A DNA stretch of 64,000 bases. It comes from Corynebacterium kefirresidentii. Its GTDB lineage: Bacteria > Actinomycetota > Actinomycetes > Mycobacteriales > Mycobacteriaceae. Of this stretch, positions 23,676 to 35,249 are shown one piece after another. The position numbers were made by a program, and so were the translations under genes. Below the pieces are notes generated by a model, which saw only the letters and a program-made list of their open reading frames with translations, was not told the origin of the DNA and made no database searches. The DNA lies in the NCBI GenBank assembly GCA_002154655.1, contig NGUZ01000002.1:203575-267574 (forward strand), in the 5' to 3' direction. Positions within the stretch are counted from its first letter, which is position 1. The number at the start of each line of letters is the position of its first letter.

Positions 23676-25466
23676 TTGCAGGCGCGCGTCATTGGCATGA
23701 TTTTGGTCGCTTCCTCGGTGGTCATGATCATCTTGGCCTACGCGTTGGTTTCGGTGCTGACTCAGCGCTTAGTTAGCCAAAAGGAAGACGTGGCGCAGCA
23801 AGAGCTGGAGCGTGCCCGCACGGCCGTGGAACAGCAGATTGATGCCACCAGTTCCGCCAATTCGGTGCAGGTACGCATCAATTCTGCACGTGCGGCACTG
23901 GGCCAGCTCTCTGCCCAGCAGGGCGATGCCCAGGCGGTTTATGAACCGGTCATCGTGGTGGAAAACCAGGATGGCTCGGTTATTACCTCGCCAGAAGGTT
24001 TCCCCGTGCCGGATCAGTTGCGGGAGATGGTGGATCAAGGCCAGATTGCGCAGCAGTATTTCCCGGCTCCGCGGGAAAACGGTGAGCACTACAACGCCCT
24101 GCTGGTAGGAACACCTACCGATACCGATATTCCGCATACCCAGGTCTACTTGGCACTGTCCATGGAATCGGAAGAATCCACCATGGCATTGATGCGCGGC
24201 CTGCTTTCGGCGGCCGGTGTGGTCGTCGTGGTGCTGTTGGTAGGCATTGCTTGGCTGGCCACCCAGCAGGTGATTACGCCGATTCGCTCGGCCTCGCGCA
24301 TTGCACAGCGTTTGGCGGCTGGTCACTTGAAGGAACGCATGGCCGTCGATAGTGACGATGAGATGGGGCGCCTAGCCGCGTCCTTCAATAACATGGCCGA
24401 TAAACTTTCTTCCCAGATTGCGCAGCTGGAGGAATACGGCGACTTGCAGCGGCAGTTTACTTCCGACGTCTCCCATGAGCTGCGTACCCCATTGACCACC
24501 GTGCGCATGGCCGCGGACATGATTGAGGCCGAAAGCGATAGCTTGCCGCACGGCGCCCAGCGAGCTTCCCGCCTGATGTCGAGCGAGCTCGATCGTTTCG
24601 AGGAACTGCTCGCGGACCTGCTAGAGATTTCTCGCCACGATGCCGGCGTCGCGGACCTGTCTACCGCCGCCATTGATTTGCGCTCCTGCGTGGAGTCCGC
24701 CTATGGACAAGTCGAGCATTTGGCTCGCGAGCTCGACGTGGAGGTTCAGCTCAACCTGCCGGATGAGAGCATCGCCGTCGAGGCCGATTCACGCCGCCTT
24801 GAGCGCATCTTGCGCAATCTTTTGGCCAATGCCATCGACCATTCGGAAGGCAATCCGGTGGTGGTGGATGTCGCCACCACAGAAACTGCGGTGGGCGTTA
24901 CGGTTACAGACCATGGTGTGGGCTTGAAACCAGGCCAGGAGGAGCTGGTATTTAACCGCTTCTGGCGCGCGGATTCTTCCCGCAAACGCCACTCCGGAGG
25001 CACCGGCCTGGGGCTGGCTATCGCCCGCGAGGACGCCGTCTTGCACGGTGGCACGCTGGATGCCACCGGCTACGAGGGCTTTGGCTCGCGCTTCCGGCTC
25101 ATTATTCCGCGCACTCCAAATACCGAGGTGGGAGAAGAACCCATCTCCGTGGAGATCCCTGGCGCACCCGTAAATAACACTACGGAGGGCGGCTCGTCGC
25201 CGGAATCGACCCCAGACGCCGGGGTTGAACTTCCAGAAGCGCAGGACTCTAGCACCGATAATCCGGGTGTCGAACCCGCCTCTGCTACGCCTGCCATTGC
25301 ATCCGGGATGAGCTCACCGCGCGCCGAAAAGAGCGATAAGACTACCACTGGCCAGGCGGAGGGGGATGGCATCCTATGGCCCTCGGAACGAGAGCTCAAC
25401 CGTGGTGCGGCCGCCCCAGATAGGCGCGCCTATAAGGCCCCGGACTTTGAGGGGAGGAGGAAGTGA
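23676..25466 (+). CDS. mtrB: sensor histidine kinase MtrB (start codon uncertain)
   Basis: A membrane sensor paired with MtrA. A first helix (VIGMILVASSVVMIILAYAL), an extracytoplasmic domain, a second helix near residue 180, HAMP, DHp with the phospho-His in SDVSHELRTPLTTVR and an ATPase domain (LLANAIDH, DHGVGLKPGQ, GGTGLGLAI) are complete. The ~130-residue C-terminal tail is Pro/Ser/Thr/Glu-rich. The first ATG/GTG/TTG in frame is the TTG at 23676, which has no ribosome binding site and falls inside the conserved 'WR-SLQ-RV' segment. Homologous residues (IERLRRIRDAFITTWRTS) are encoded upstream as far as an ATC at 23613 that has GGGGAG 8 nt before it. The true start may be that non-canonical codon. 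lpqB overlaps the stop. Confidence 0.88.
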   Translation: MQARVIGMILVASSVVMIILAYALVSVLTQRLVSQKEDVAQQELERARTAVEQQIDATSSANSVQVRINSARAALGQLSAQQGDAQAVYEPVIVVENQDGSVITSPEGFPVPDQLREMVDQGQIAQQYFPAPRENGEHYNALLVGTPTDTDIPHTQVYLALSMESEESTMALMRGLLSAAGVVVVVLLVGIAWLATQQVITPIRSASRIAQRLAAGHLKERMAVDSDDEMGRLAASFNNMADKLSSQIAQLEEYGDLQRQFTSDVSHELRTPLTTVRMAADMIEAESDSLPHGAQRASRLMSSELDRFEELLADLLEISRHDAGVADLSTAAIDLRSCVESAYGQVEHLARELDVEVQLNLPDESIAVEADSRRLERILRNLLANAIDHSEGNPVVVDVATTETAVGVTVTDHGVGLKPGQEELVFNRFWRADSSRKRHSGGTGLGLAIAREDAVLHGGTLDATGYEGFGSRFRLIIPRTPNTEVGEEPISVEIPGAPVNNTTEGGSSPESTPDAGVELPEAQDSSTDNPGVEPASATPAIASGMSSPRAEKSDKTTTGQAEGDGILWPSERELNRGAAAPDRRAYKAPDFEGRRK

Positions 25467-27202
25467 GCGTGTTCAGCAGCAACTATTGCAAAACCGCGGT
25501 TTTTAGCACCGCAGCGGCAGTGCTTTTTGTCAGCGGTTGTTCCACTCTGCCGAGCAACACTGGGCCGCAGGTGGTCGGGACCTACCAACGGCAGGAAGAC
25601 AGTCCTGGGGAAGTCATCGCACCGCAACCGGGCGATGACCCGGACCTGACCTTGCGCGATTTCTATCAGGCTTCGGCCGTGCCTGGAAATGACCACGAAG
25701 TCGCCCGTGGTTTTCTTACGGATACTGCCCGTGGTGCATGGGACGCCAGCGGCGATGTGATGGTGGTCGATAGCCTGGATATCGTTACCGCGCCCGCCAA
25801 TAAACAAAGCTCGAAAGATAATGAACGTGCCTTTACAGTACGTGGCACTATTATCGGCCGCCTGAAATCCGGTGGCGCGTATGTCCCGGAAAATGAGGGC
25901 TATGAGGCAGTCATCTACATGAAGATGCAAGACGATAGGTGGCGCGTCGATGGACTGCCGGCCGGAGTGGTGATGGAGCGCAATGAGATGCGCAACCACT
26001 ACGCCCCGCAATCGCTGTACTTCTATAAGCAGAGTAACGATGTGCTGGTTCCGGATCGTCGCTGGTTGTATAAGGGCGGCGAGCAATCGGAGTCGACGCT
26101 CATCACATTATTGATGGAAGGGCCTTCAGCCAGCATTGCCCCTGCCACCCGCCGCGCGGCAGCGGAGAACGTCACCTATGCCGGCTATGACCGCGAACAG
26201 GGCTACCAATTCGAAGGCCTGGTGGATCTGGACGCCCATGACCGCACGCTTTTTGCCGCCCAGTTGGTGTGGACACTTTCGGAAGCCGGTCATACCGGTC
26301 CCTTCAGGGTCAAGGCCGATGGCGGTGACCTGGTGGAAGGTATGGATAGCTTGAGCGTGGATGACTTTGCGGACTATAACCCGGAGGAAAGCAGCACCGC
26401 GTTGTCTAAGCTCTATGCCCTCAATGAGGGCAACCTGCTAGAAGTAGACGATGGCGTGGCCGAGCCGGTGAAATCCACGCTGGGCAGCAGCGGCGACGTG
26501 CAATCCGTGGATGTGGCCGATAGCGGCCTCGTTGCGGCTGTGCGCCGCAAATCTAATAACGAGTTCTCGCTGCAGATGGGCGAGCTCGATGGCCAGCTGC
26601 AGGATTCGGTGGATGGTCGCACGCTCGCACGGCCGACCTTTGAATACAACGGGCAAGCCGCGTGGACTGTGGTTGACGGAGATCGCATCGTGCGCGTGGT
26701 GCGCTCCAAGACCACGGGCCGCATCTCCAAATCCGAGGTGGATGCCCGCAGCATTGACGATATTGAGGGCGAAATCTCCGTTATCCGCTTGTCCCATAGC
26801 GGTGCCCGCGTGGCCATGATTATCGATGGTCACGTGTATATCGCGGCGGTTGCCCAATCCAGCAGTGGCGATAAGCGCATCGTCAACGCCCGCGAGGTCG
26901 GCCCGGAAGTTTCCGGTTCGGCGCTATCGTTGGACTGGAATATGGATGGCTCGCTCATCGTTGGTACCTCCTCGAGCCAGTCACCCGTCTGGCGCATCGA
27001 GCAGGATGGTTCCTCGGCTTCGACCATGCCTACCGGTAATATCACCGCCCCCGTGGTGGCTGTGGCTTCCTCGCCCACCAAGCTTTTCATCACTGATTCT
27101 CACGCCATGCTTGAGCTTCCTTCCACCGTGATGGATGAGACCAACTGGCGTGAGGTCTCCGGGCTGCAGGGCCGGCGTTCTTCCCCTATCGTTTCTAACT
27201 AG
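25463..27202 (+). CDS. lpqB: lipoprotein LpqB, MtrAB accessory protein
   Basis: A 579-residue lipoprotein that modulates MtrB signalling from outside the membrane. The signal peptide ends in the lipobox VSGC (Cys26). GerMN-like domains follow (DLTLRDFYQA..., SESTLITLLMEGPS), then a beta-propeller-like C-terminal half (VADSGLVAAVRRKSNNEF onward). It overlaps mtrB by 4 bp (GTGA) and is the third gene of the signalling operon. Confidence 0.9.
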   Translation: MSVFSSNYCKTAVFSTAAAVLFVSGCSTLPSNTGPQVVGTYQRQEDSPGEVIAPQPGDDPDLTLRDFYQASAVPGNDHEVARGFLTDTARGAWDASGDVMVVDSLDIVTAPANKQSSKDNERAFTVRGTIIGRLKSGGAYVPENEGYEAVIYMKMQDDRWRVDGLPAGVVMERNEMRNHYAPQSLYFYKQSNDVLVPDRRWLYKGGEQSESTLITLLMEGPSASIAPATRRAAAENVTYAGYDREQGYQFEGLVDLDAHDRTLFAAQLVWTLSEAGHTGPFRVKADGGDLVEGMDSLSVDDFADYNPEESSTALSKLYALNEGNLLEVDDGVAEPVKSTLGSSGDVQSVDVADSGLVAAVRRKSNNEFSLQMGELDGQLQDSVDGRTLARPTFEYNGQAAWTVVDGDRIVRVVRSKTTGRISKSEVDARSIDDIEGEISVIRLSHSGARVAMIIDGHVYIAAVAQSSSGDKRIVNAREVGPEVSGSALSLDWNMDGSLIVGTSSSQSPVWRIEQDGSSASTMPTGNITAPVVAVASSPTKLFITDSHAMLELPSTVMDETNWREVSGLQGRRSSPIVSN

Positions 27203-27241
27203 CCGTCGGAAGGCTTGTGCGGCTAAGGGGGAGGCAACGCG

Positions 27242-27868
27242 ATGAGCTTGGGGGAGCTTATTTTTCCGCGCGCGTGTGCTGGATGCGGCGCGCCGGGCGA
27301 GGTGTTGTGTGCACAGTGCCGCGAGCACTTGCGGCACCCGCCCTACTTGGTAGCACGGCCCCGGCTGCTGGGGGCGCCCGTGTATGCCCTTGGCTCTTAT
27401 TCCGATATTCGCCGCCGCATCATCATTGGCATGAAGGAGCGCGGCAACCAGCCGGTTCGCGAGTATGTCGGGGCCGTCTTTGCAGCTGGGCTGGCCTATC
27501 TGAGTGCCCGTGGTGATATCCCGCGCGAGTTCACCCTTGTTCCTGCGCCTACCCGTCCGCGCTCGGCGCGGGCGCGCGGGGGAGACCCTGTGGCCGCTGT
27601 GTGCCATACAGCGGCGCGGCGGCAGCGCGTGGGCGTGTGCGCGGCTCTTTCCATGGGGCAGTCCACCGCGGATCAGTCCGAGCTTAACGCGCAGGATAGG
27701 TGGGCTAACCTGCAGGGGCGAGTCCGCGTTCATGCTCCCATTGCTCGCGCCCCTGCGCTGCTTGCCGACGACGTCGTTACCACCGGCGCTACCCTAGCCG
27801 CGAGCATTGCTGCCCTGCAGGCCGCGGGCGTAGAAGTATGTGGAGGATTGGTCTTTGCGGATGCCTAG
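27242..27868 (+). CDS. ComF family phosphoribosyltransferase-like protein
   Basis: A 208-residue protein with an N-terminal zinc knuckle (CAGCGAPGEVLCAQC) and a C-terminal type I phosphoribosyltransferase fold, whose PRPP loop is LLADDVVTTGATL. ComF is needed for DNA uptake in competent bacteria, but the actinobacterial copy (Rv3242c) stands outside any competence set and its role is unknown. It follows lpqB by 39 bp and may be part of that transcript. Confidence 0.82.
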   Translation: MSLGELIFPRACAGCGAPGEVLCAQCREHLRHPPYLVARPRLLGAPVYALGSYSDIRRRIIIGMKERGNQPVREYVGAVFAAGLAYLSARGDIPREFTLVPAPTRPRSARARGGDPVAAVCHTAARRQRVGVCAALSMGQSTADQSELNAQDRWANLQGRVRVHAPIARAPALLADDVVTTGATLAASIAALQAAGVEVCGGLVFADA

Positions 27869-28013
27869 ATAAGGGTGGGATCTACCCTCGAGGTAGGGGA
27901 GCGGAAAAAAATTTCGCCCTGTCAGGTCATAACCAGTGATACCATGAGGAGTGTCACAGAGAGATAGTTACTGTGATTGATTCCAGTCCCCACTACTCAA
28001 GGGAGGCATTTCA

Positions 28014-28658
28014 ATGTCCCAGCCAAACAAAGCTCAGGTAACGATTACGGGCCGTAATGTCGAGGTCCCTGATCACTTTCAAGAGCGAGTCAATGACAAG
28101 CTGGCCAAGATTGAACGCCTTGACCCCACCCTGACCTTCTTCCACGTGGAGCTGCAGCACGAGCCGAACCCGCGCCGCGATTCTGAAGCGGATCGCATCC
28201 AGATCACCGCTACGGGTAAGGGGCACATCGCCCGTGCCGAAGCAAAGGAAGATTCTTTCTACGCTGCGCTCGAGACCGCCTTGGGCAAGATGGAGCGCTC
28301 CCTGCGCAAGGTGAAGGTGCGCCGCGAAAACGTCAAGAGCGGTCACCGCGCGCAAAAGGGCACCGGAGAGATTGCCGCTGAGATGGTGGCGCAGGCTGAG
28401 GCACAGCGCGCCAAGGAAGAACGCTACGTTGACCCTTATGCTGAGACCGTCGAGGATGTTCGTCCCGGCCAGATTGTGCGCACCAAGGAGCACCCGGCTA
28501 CCCCGATGAGCGTGGATGATGCCTTAAGCGAGATGGAGCTGGTTGGCCACGACTTCTTCCTCTTCGTTAACGAGGAGAATAATAAGCCCTCCGTGGTTTA
28601 TCGCCGCCACGCCTTCGACTATGGCCTTATCTCCCTGGCTGAAGACGCGGAAGCCTAA
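28014..28658 (+). CDS. hpf: long-form ribosome hibernation promoting factor
   Basis: A 214-residue protein that dimerises and stores 70S ribosomes as inactive 100S particles. The N-terminal S30AE domain starts QVTITGRNVEVPDHFQERV; a linker at ~110-150 joins it to the C-terminal dimerisation domain, with VDDALSEMELVGHDFFLFVNEEN and VVYRRHAFDYGLI. GGGAGG precedes the ATG. It has its own promoter region (27869-28013) and a strong terminator. Confidence 0.9.
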   Translation: MSQPNKAQVTITGRNVEVPDHFQERVNDKLAKIERLDPTLTFFHVELQHEPNPRRDSEADRIQITATGKGHIARAEAKEDSFYAALETALGKMERSLRKVKVRRENVKSGHRAQKGTGEIAAEMVAQAEAQRAKEERYVDPYAETVEDVRPGQIVRTKEHPATPMSVDDALSEMELVGHDFFLFVNEENNKPSVVYRRHAFDYGLISLAEDAEA

Positions 28659-28683
28659 AGCGCTCGCACTCTCCTGAGGTAAT

Positions 28684-28711
28684 GACCCCGCTGCATAACT
28701 GCAGCGGGGTC
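28684..28711 (+). terminator. terminator after hpf
   Basis: GACCCCGCTGCA pairs perfectly with TGCAGCGGGGTC around TAAC. Confidence 0.85.
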
Positions 28712-28855
28712 GAATTCGTATCAAGGGAAATGGTGTGGTTGGTGGGGGGGGAAGTTCGACGTCGGCAAGCGGCTTTAAAGGCTTAGATATGCCAGATGAA
28801 GGTTGCGCGCATGCCCTATGCGCTAGGCGGAAGGTGCTTTGTGAATGCGAGTGAG

Positions 28856-28861
28856 TACAAT
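28856..28861 (+). promoter_or_regulatory. -10-like box TACAAT upstream of secA
   Basis: TACAAT preceded by TGAG lies 46 bp before the secA start in a 196-bp gap. No good -35 is seen. A run of eight G occurs at about 28744-28752. Confidence 0.35.
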
Positions 28862-28907
28862 AGCGACGAGTTAACTTTATTGTCGCGACTAGAAGGACTA
28901 ACTAACC

Positions 28908-31493
<2,586 letters not shown>

Positions 31494-31520
31494 AACTCGG
31501 TGTCCTTTCTCAAACTCCGC

Positions 31521-31560
31521 CCCGCTCCCACTCTTAAAAGTGGGAGCGGGTTTCTTTTTA
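31521..31560 (+). terminator. terminator after secA
   Basis: CCCGCTCCCACT (31521-31532) pairs with AGTGGGAGCGGG (31539-31550), followed by a T-rich tract. Confidence 0.9.
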
Positions 31561-31628
31561 GGGAAAAATGAGTAGAATATAAGAATCTTGTCCAATCTGC
31601 TTTTTTCCTGTGAGGGACTCCACTGACG

Positions 31629-32447
31629 ATGCGTCGCCGTTCTTTGCGTCTAGGAATTACGACGCTTCTGTCTGCTACCTTGCTTGGTGGCGCCACCCCA
31701 GCCGTGGCGTATGAGATGCAGCGCGACTCCGCGTCCTCTCTGCGCATCATCTTGGACTCGGGCGAAAAACTAGAACAGGACAACGCGGCAGCGGCCATTT
31801 TGGCTATCGCTACCCAGCGTAAGGAAGCGTTGGTGGCAGATGGGATTTTGTCGCAGGATAAAGCGGATGCTGCCTTTGATTATTACTTTGGCGCATCCCG
31901 GCTCAACACTGCGCGGGCCGATGGCAATATCTATTCCACGCCGCTCGATTTCCCGTGGGAGCCCGACGCGCGTCCACAATCGCGGGAAGGTAAGCAGTTC
32001 ACCGAAGCTGCCGTGTTGGATTACCTTGACGTGCTGGGTGCCAACTATGCCCAGGCGGTGATTCGCGCCGAGCTGGGTGAATTCACCCAGGACCTGCCGC
32101 AGTCCACCGCCGGCAATGCAGAGTCTTCTCCGCGGCCACAGAGGCCCGCCACCGGGGATACAGGCTCCGCCTTCCCGGATGAGTTCCCGGATTACGCGTC
32201 AGCGCTGCGCGATATCGTCACTATCACCAAGCAGGTCAATGCTCCCTTGGAAAAGGCCGCAGCAACCCACCGTGATGTGAATACCGTACTCGCGGATGGC
32301 ACTGCTGATGACAATTCCGGGCTATCCGTCCTGGAAGGTGGCCTGCTGACTACCGGTATTGCGGCGCTAGCAAGCGCTGCCGGAATTGGATGGTCCGCAC
32401 TGAACTGGTCCGATATTCTTTCTCAACTCGGCCAGTTCATTTCCTAG
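31629..32447 (+). CDS. secreted protein of unknown function
   Basis: A 272-residue protein with a Sec signal peptide (MRRRSLRLGITTLLSATLLGGATPAVA, probable cut before YEMQ). The mature part is mostly helical, with a Ser/Pro-rich linker near residue 165-180 and a hydrophobic, glycine/alanine-rich stretch close to the C-terminus (LLTTGIAALASAAGIGWSALNW) that could associate with the membrane. No cysteine and no recognised domain. It follows secA and seems to be an independent gene. Confidence 0.7.
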   Translation: MRRRSLRLGITTLLSATLLGGATPAVAYEMQRDSASSLRIILDSGEKLEQDNAAAAILAIATQRKEALVADGILSQDKADAAFDYYFGASRLNTARADGNIYSTPLDFPWEPDARPQSREGKQFTEAAVLDYLDVLGANYAQAVIRAELGEFTQDLPQSTAGNAESSPRPQRPATGDTGSAFPDEFPDYASALRDIVTITKQVNAPLEKAAATHRDVNTVLADGTADDNSGLSVLEGGLLTTGIAALASAAGIGWSALNWSDILSQLGQFIS

Positions 32448-32470
32448 GCGGTGAGGTCCGTTCGCATAGC

Positions 32471-32854
32471 TTAGAGCAAGCGGAACGAGGTTAATCCCGT
32501 GTGACTGGCTGCTCCCGTAAAAGCATGCTGCTGTTGACCTATATAAACAGAGCCGAAGTATTCGCCATTAGGGCGCGCGTGCAGGCTTGTCAATTGCAAT
32601 CTGTCCGTGGTGTAGGGGCTGGCGCGTTGGCGCACCCACGAGCCAATATGCAGCCGGATTGCGTCCGAATAGCGCGCGGAATTGAGGTGAGCTAGCGGCC
32701 GATAGCCGGCAGCAACCTCGAGTGCGAAGATTACCCAGCCTTGGATGCGGTGTTGGGCGGCGACCTCCGCGGACGTCGGCAAGCGGCCATAGCGCACGCG
32801 ATGAGGCGCGAGGAAGAGTTTGAGGTGTGAGTAGCCAGGAATGGGCTCGTACAT
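32471..32854 (-). CDS. DUF6459/Rv3235-like protein
   Basis: A 127-residue protein convergent with the preceding gene. HRIQGWVIFALEVAAGYRPLAHL and a C-terminal strand pattern (SLHARPNGEYFGSVYIGQQQHAFTG) fit the actinobacterial Rv3235-type family, located close to secA1 in mycobacteria as here. The family has no known activity; many members carry this 'helix then R-P-L-x-x-L' block. The first in-frame ATG is used. Assignment is from recognition, not a search. Confidence 0.55.
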   Translation of the reverse strand: MYEPIPGYSHLKLFLAPHRVRYGRLPTSAEVAAQHRIQGWVIFALEVAAGYRPLAHLNSARYSDAIRLHIGSWVRQRASPYTTDRLQLTSLHARPNGEYFGSVYIGQQQHAFTGAASHTGLTSFRLL

Positions 32855-32982
32855 GATGGGGAAGTAGTGCTCCTGAATAAGGGCAGGAGACGGACGCGTG
32901 ATAATTGTCTCATGCCCGCCCCACGGCCGCCATTTCTGAGGGTTTCCTGAAAGAGGTGGGCGCGAATGTGCGCGTGGTTCGC

Positions 32983-32988
32983 TATACT
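32983..32988 (+). promoter_or_regulatory. -10 box TATACT for the HAD gene
   Basis: TTCGCTATACT contains a near-consensus -10 about 45 bp before the ATG at 33034. AAAGGA precedes the ATG. Confidence 0.45.
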
Positions 32989-33033
32989 CTCGGGGAGTTA
33001 AAGAGAAAAATCGTAACCAAAGGATTTAAGTAC

Positions 33034-33444
33034 ATGCGTGGTCTGATCGTTGACTATGTCGGCGTCCTCGACGGCACCGAAGAAGATAACCGTCGCTGGA
33101 AGGCGCTGCTGGCCGCCGCAAAGGCAAATGGCGCGGCAACCGCCATCCTCTCCAATGACCCGGGCGGTCCAGGCGCGGAGCACATTCGCGAGTGGGAGTA
33201 CCGCGGAAACGTAGATGCAGTAATTCTCTCTGGTGAGGTTGGGGCGGAAAAGCCAGAGGTCGCTGCATTTCAGGCGGCCGCAGATGCCCTAGAGCTTCCG
33301 CTCAATGATTGCGTCATGGTTGATGATTCTATTCTCAACGTCCGCGCCGCCGTGGAAACCGGCATGGTGGGCTTTTTGTACACCAGCTTTGATCGCGTTT
33401 CCGTAGAAATCCAGGCTGTCTTCGACATTGAAGGTGAGTTTTAG
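33034..33444 (+). CDS. small HAD-superfamily hydrolase
   Basis: A 136-residue HAD protein. The nucleophile loop is LIVDYVGVLDG (Asp near residue 6), motif II is AILSNDPGG, the motif III Lys is GEVGAEKPEVAAF and motif IV is CVMVDDSILNV. There is no cap domain of normal size, so it is a minimal haloacid-dehalogenase-like or phosphatase fold. The substrate is unknown. The ATG at 33034 has AAAGGA; a longer frame from 32905 has no support. It is coupled to the next gene by a TAGTG overlap. Confidence 0.75.
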   Translation: MRGLIVDYVGVLDGTEEDNRRWKALLAAAKANGAATAILSNDPGGPGAEHIREWEYRGNVDAVILSGEVGAEKPEVAAFQAAADALELPLNDCVMVDDSILNVRAAVETGMVGFLYTSFDRVSVEIQAVFDIEGEF

Positions 33445-33959
33445 TGGCTAAAGCCCGCGTCTACATTCCCGCAACTTACACCATGCTGGCGGAATTGGAA
33501 GAGACTGGTTCCCTTTCTGCGCGTTCCGGCTGGGGTTTCATGGTGACACCAGCGCTGCAGGATTTCTATACCGAGGGCGATGAAGAAGAGATTGCCTACT
33601 CGGCATTCCTCGAGGCATCTATGGCCTCTATGCGCCTTCTGGCCATCGGCGATGATGAAAAGTTCCCGCATCGCCGCGTGGTCATCTCCGTGGACCTGGA
33701 TGATTCTGTCATCACCCCACGACCGGATATGGGCGAGCCGGTGGTAGAACTTCAGCCGGCGCAGTTTAGCAAAGACGATTTGGCGGCCATCCACGTGGAT
33801 ATTGCGGAATCCGAAGAAACCACCGCGAAGGCCATTGAGGCTATTGACACCGCAGACCTTGGCGATGAGGACGCGGAGCTGGCCGTGGGAGATGCGCTGG
33901 ATAAGTTTATGGCCTTTTATCACCCCAGCGAGCTGCCTTTCCTCGTAGAATTGCTCTAA
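33444..33959 (+). CDS. DUF6912 family protein
   Basis: A 171-residue acidic soluble protein starting VAKARVYIPATYTML, the typical opening of this actinobacterial family, and ending in the conserved DKFMAFYHPSELPFLV-like sequence. No catalytic motif is evident. The stop/start overlap (TAGTG) with the HAD gene indicates translational coupling, so the two products may act together. The family has no known function. Confidence 0.65.
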   Translation: MAKARVYIPATYTMLAELEETGSLSARSGWGFMVTPALQDFYTEGDEEEIAYSAFLEASMASMRLLAIGDDEKFPHRRVVISVDLDDSVITPRPDMGEPVVELQPAQFSKDDLAAIHVDIAESEETTAKAIEAIDTADLGDEDAELAVGDALDKFMAFYHPSELPFLVELL

Positions 33960-33975
33960 AACTGAAGGAGAAAAC

Positions 33976-34227
33976 ATGACTCAACGTTTCAAGAACCTGG
34001 CTGCAGCTACCGTTACCGCAGGTGTAGCCCTCATTTCCGCGCCAGCCGCTCTGGCGGCCGATACCACCCCGGCCGCAGATGCCGCTGCCGATGTCGTGCC
34101 CACCACCCCGTGGCTAGCATTGCTAGAGACCTCGTCCCAGGGCACCTGGGGCCAGATCCTCGATGTGGTCTTTGGCATCGTAGATGGCCTGCTAGGCGTT
34201 ATCGCCGATACCGGCTTCCACCTTTAA
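33976..34227 (+). CDS. small secreted protein (83 residues)
   Basis: A short exported protein: signal peptide MTQRFKNLAAATVTAGVALISAPAALA, then a 56-residue mature chain with an Ala/Thr/Pro segment (ADTTPAADAAADVVPTTP) and an amphipathic helix-like end ([22 protein letters not shown]). GAAGGAG precedes the ATG. It follows the DUF6912 gene by 16 bp, and its stop overlaps the stop of convergent rsgA. The hydrophobic C-terminus and small size suggest a surface or membrane-active peptide; no family is recognised. Confidence 0.65.
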   Translation: MTQRFKNLAAATVTAGVALISAPAALAADTTPAADAAADVVPTTPWLALLETSSQGTWGQILDVVFGIVDGLLGVIADTGFHL

Positions 34228-35249
34228 TTTTCCCAGTCCACGTTGGTGCGCAGGGCCTCAAGTAGGCCGCGCACCGCGTCGCGCCGCCGCGCACTGGCGG
34301 TATCCGGGGGGATAAGCGCAGGGTCATCCAGCCCGCATTCTGGGTCCGCAGGCGGGCCCATATGCGTACAACCACGGGGGCAATCCTCGACGGCGGCCGC
34401 AAGATCTTCAAAAACGCCGAGCACGTCATCAGCATCAACATGTGCGAGGCCGAAGGAACGAATGCCGGGGGTATCGATAATCCAACCGCCAGAGTATGCA
34501 TCATCGGCGGGGAGGGGAAGCGCTACCGATTGGGTAGAAGTATGCCTGCCTTTGCCTACGCCCGATACTTCCCCCGTCTCCCTATCCGCATCCGGAACCA
34601 GGCGGTTGACCAGGGTGGATTTGCCCACGCCGGAGTGGCCGATGAGCGCGGTGACGTGGCCATCGATGTGCTGGCGCACGGACTCGAGGCCGTCTTCGAC
34701 GCCGGCTTTCACCACCGTGACATCAAGATCAGCAAACTCGGCCGCGAACGGCTCAGGATCCGTGAGATCTGTTTTAGTCAGGCACAAGATCGGGTGGATA
34801 TTGCCCACGAAGGCGGCGATGAGGGCCCGCTCGACAAACCCGGAACGCGGTGGTGGATCGGCCACGGCGGTGACGATGAGCATCTGGTCCGCATTCGCCA
34901 CCACGATGCGCTCATAGGGGTCGGTGTCATCGGCGGTACGCCGAAGAACGGAGGTGCGCTCTTCCAGCTTCACTATGCGCGCTAAGGTGTCCTTCTTACC
35001 GGAAGTATCGCCCACGACACCAACGCGGTCGCCCACCTCGATGGCGGTGCGGCCGAGCTCGCGGGCACGCATGGCGGTGACCCGTGGGCCGTCATCTAGC
35101 GCGACGCCCCAGCGCCCACGGTCTTTGGTGATGACCATGCCGAACTTGGCATTTTTATGTTTGGGGCGATCCTTGGTGCGCGGCCGCGAACCCTTGCCAG
35201 GGCGCACGCGCACATCGGATTCATCAAAGGAACCGAAACGCCTAGCCAT
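34224..35249 (-). CDS. rsgA: ribosome small subunit-dependent GTPase A
   Basis: A circularly permuted GTPase that helps late 30S maturation. The N-terminal OB-fold is followed by the G4 motif LTKTDL, G1 (P-loop) [15 protein letters not shown]3 [10 protein letters not shown], and the C-terminal zinc knuckle ending [16 protein letters not shown] (Cys-x4-Cys-x-His-x~5-Cys). The N-terminal ~35 residues are basic. It overlaps the aroA stop by 8 bp and follows it on the same strand, the usual corynebacterial aroA-rsgA pair. Confidence 0.9.
   Translation of the reverse strand: MARRFGSFDESDVRVRPGKGSRPRTKDRPKHKNAKFGMVITKDRGRWGVALDDGPRVTAMRARELGRTAIEVGDRVGVVGDTSGKKDTLARIVKLEERTSVLRRTADDTDPYERIVVANADQMLIVTAVADPPPRSGFVERALIAAFVGNIHPILCLTKTDLTDPEPFAAEFADLDVTVVKAGVEDGLESVRQHIDGHVTALIGHSGVGKSTLVNRLVPDADRETGEVSGVGKGRHTSTQSVALPLPADDAYSGGWIIDTPGIRSFGLAHVDADDVLGVFEDLAAAVEDCPRGCTHMGPPADPECGLDDPALIPPDTASARRRDAVRGLLEALRTNVDWEN

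Noticed and set aside
28740-28755. run of eight G upstream of secA
   Set aside because: Possible slippage tract, but it is far from start and -10 elements, and nothing else supports phase variation.
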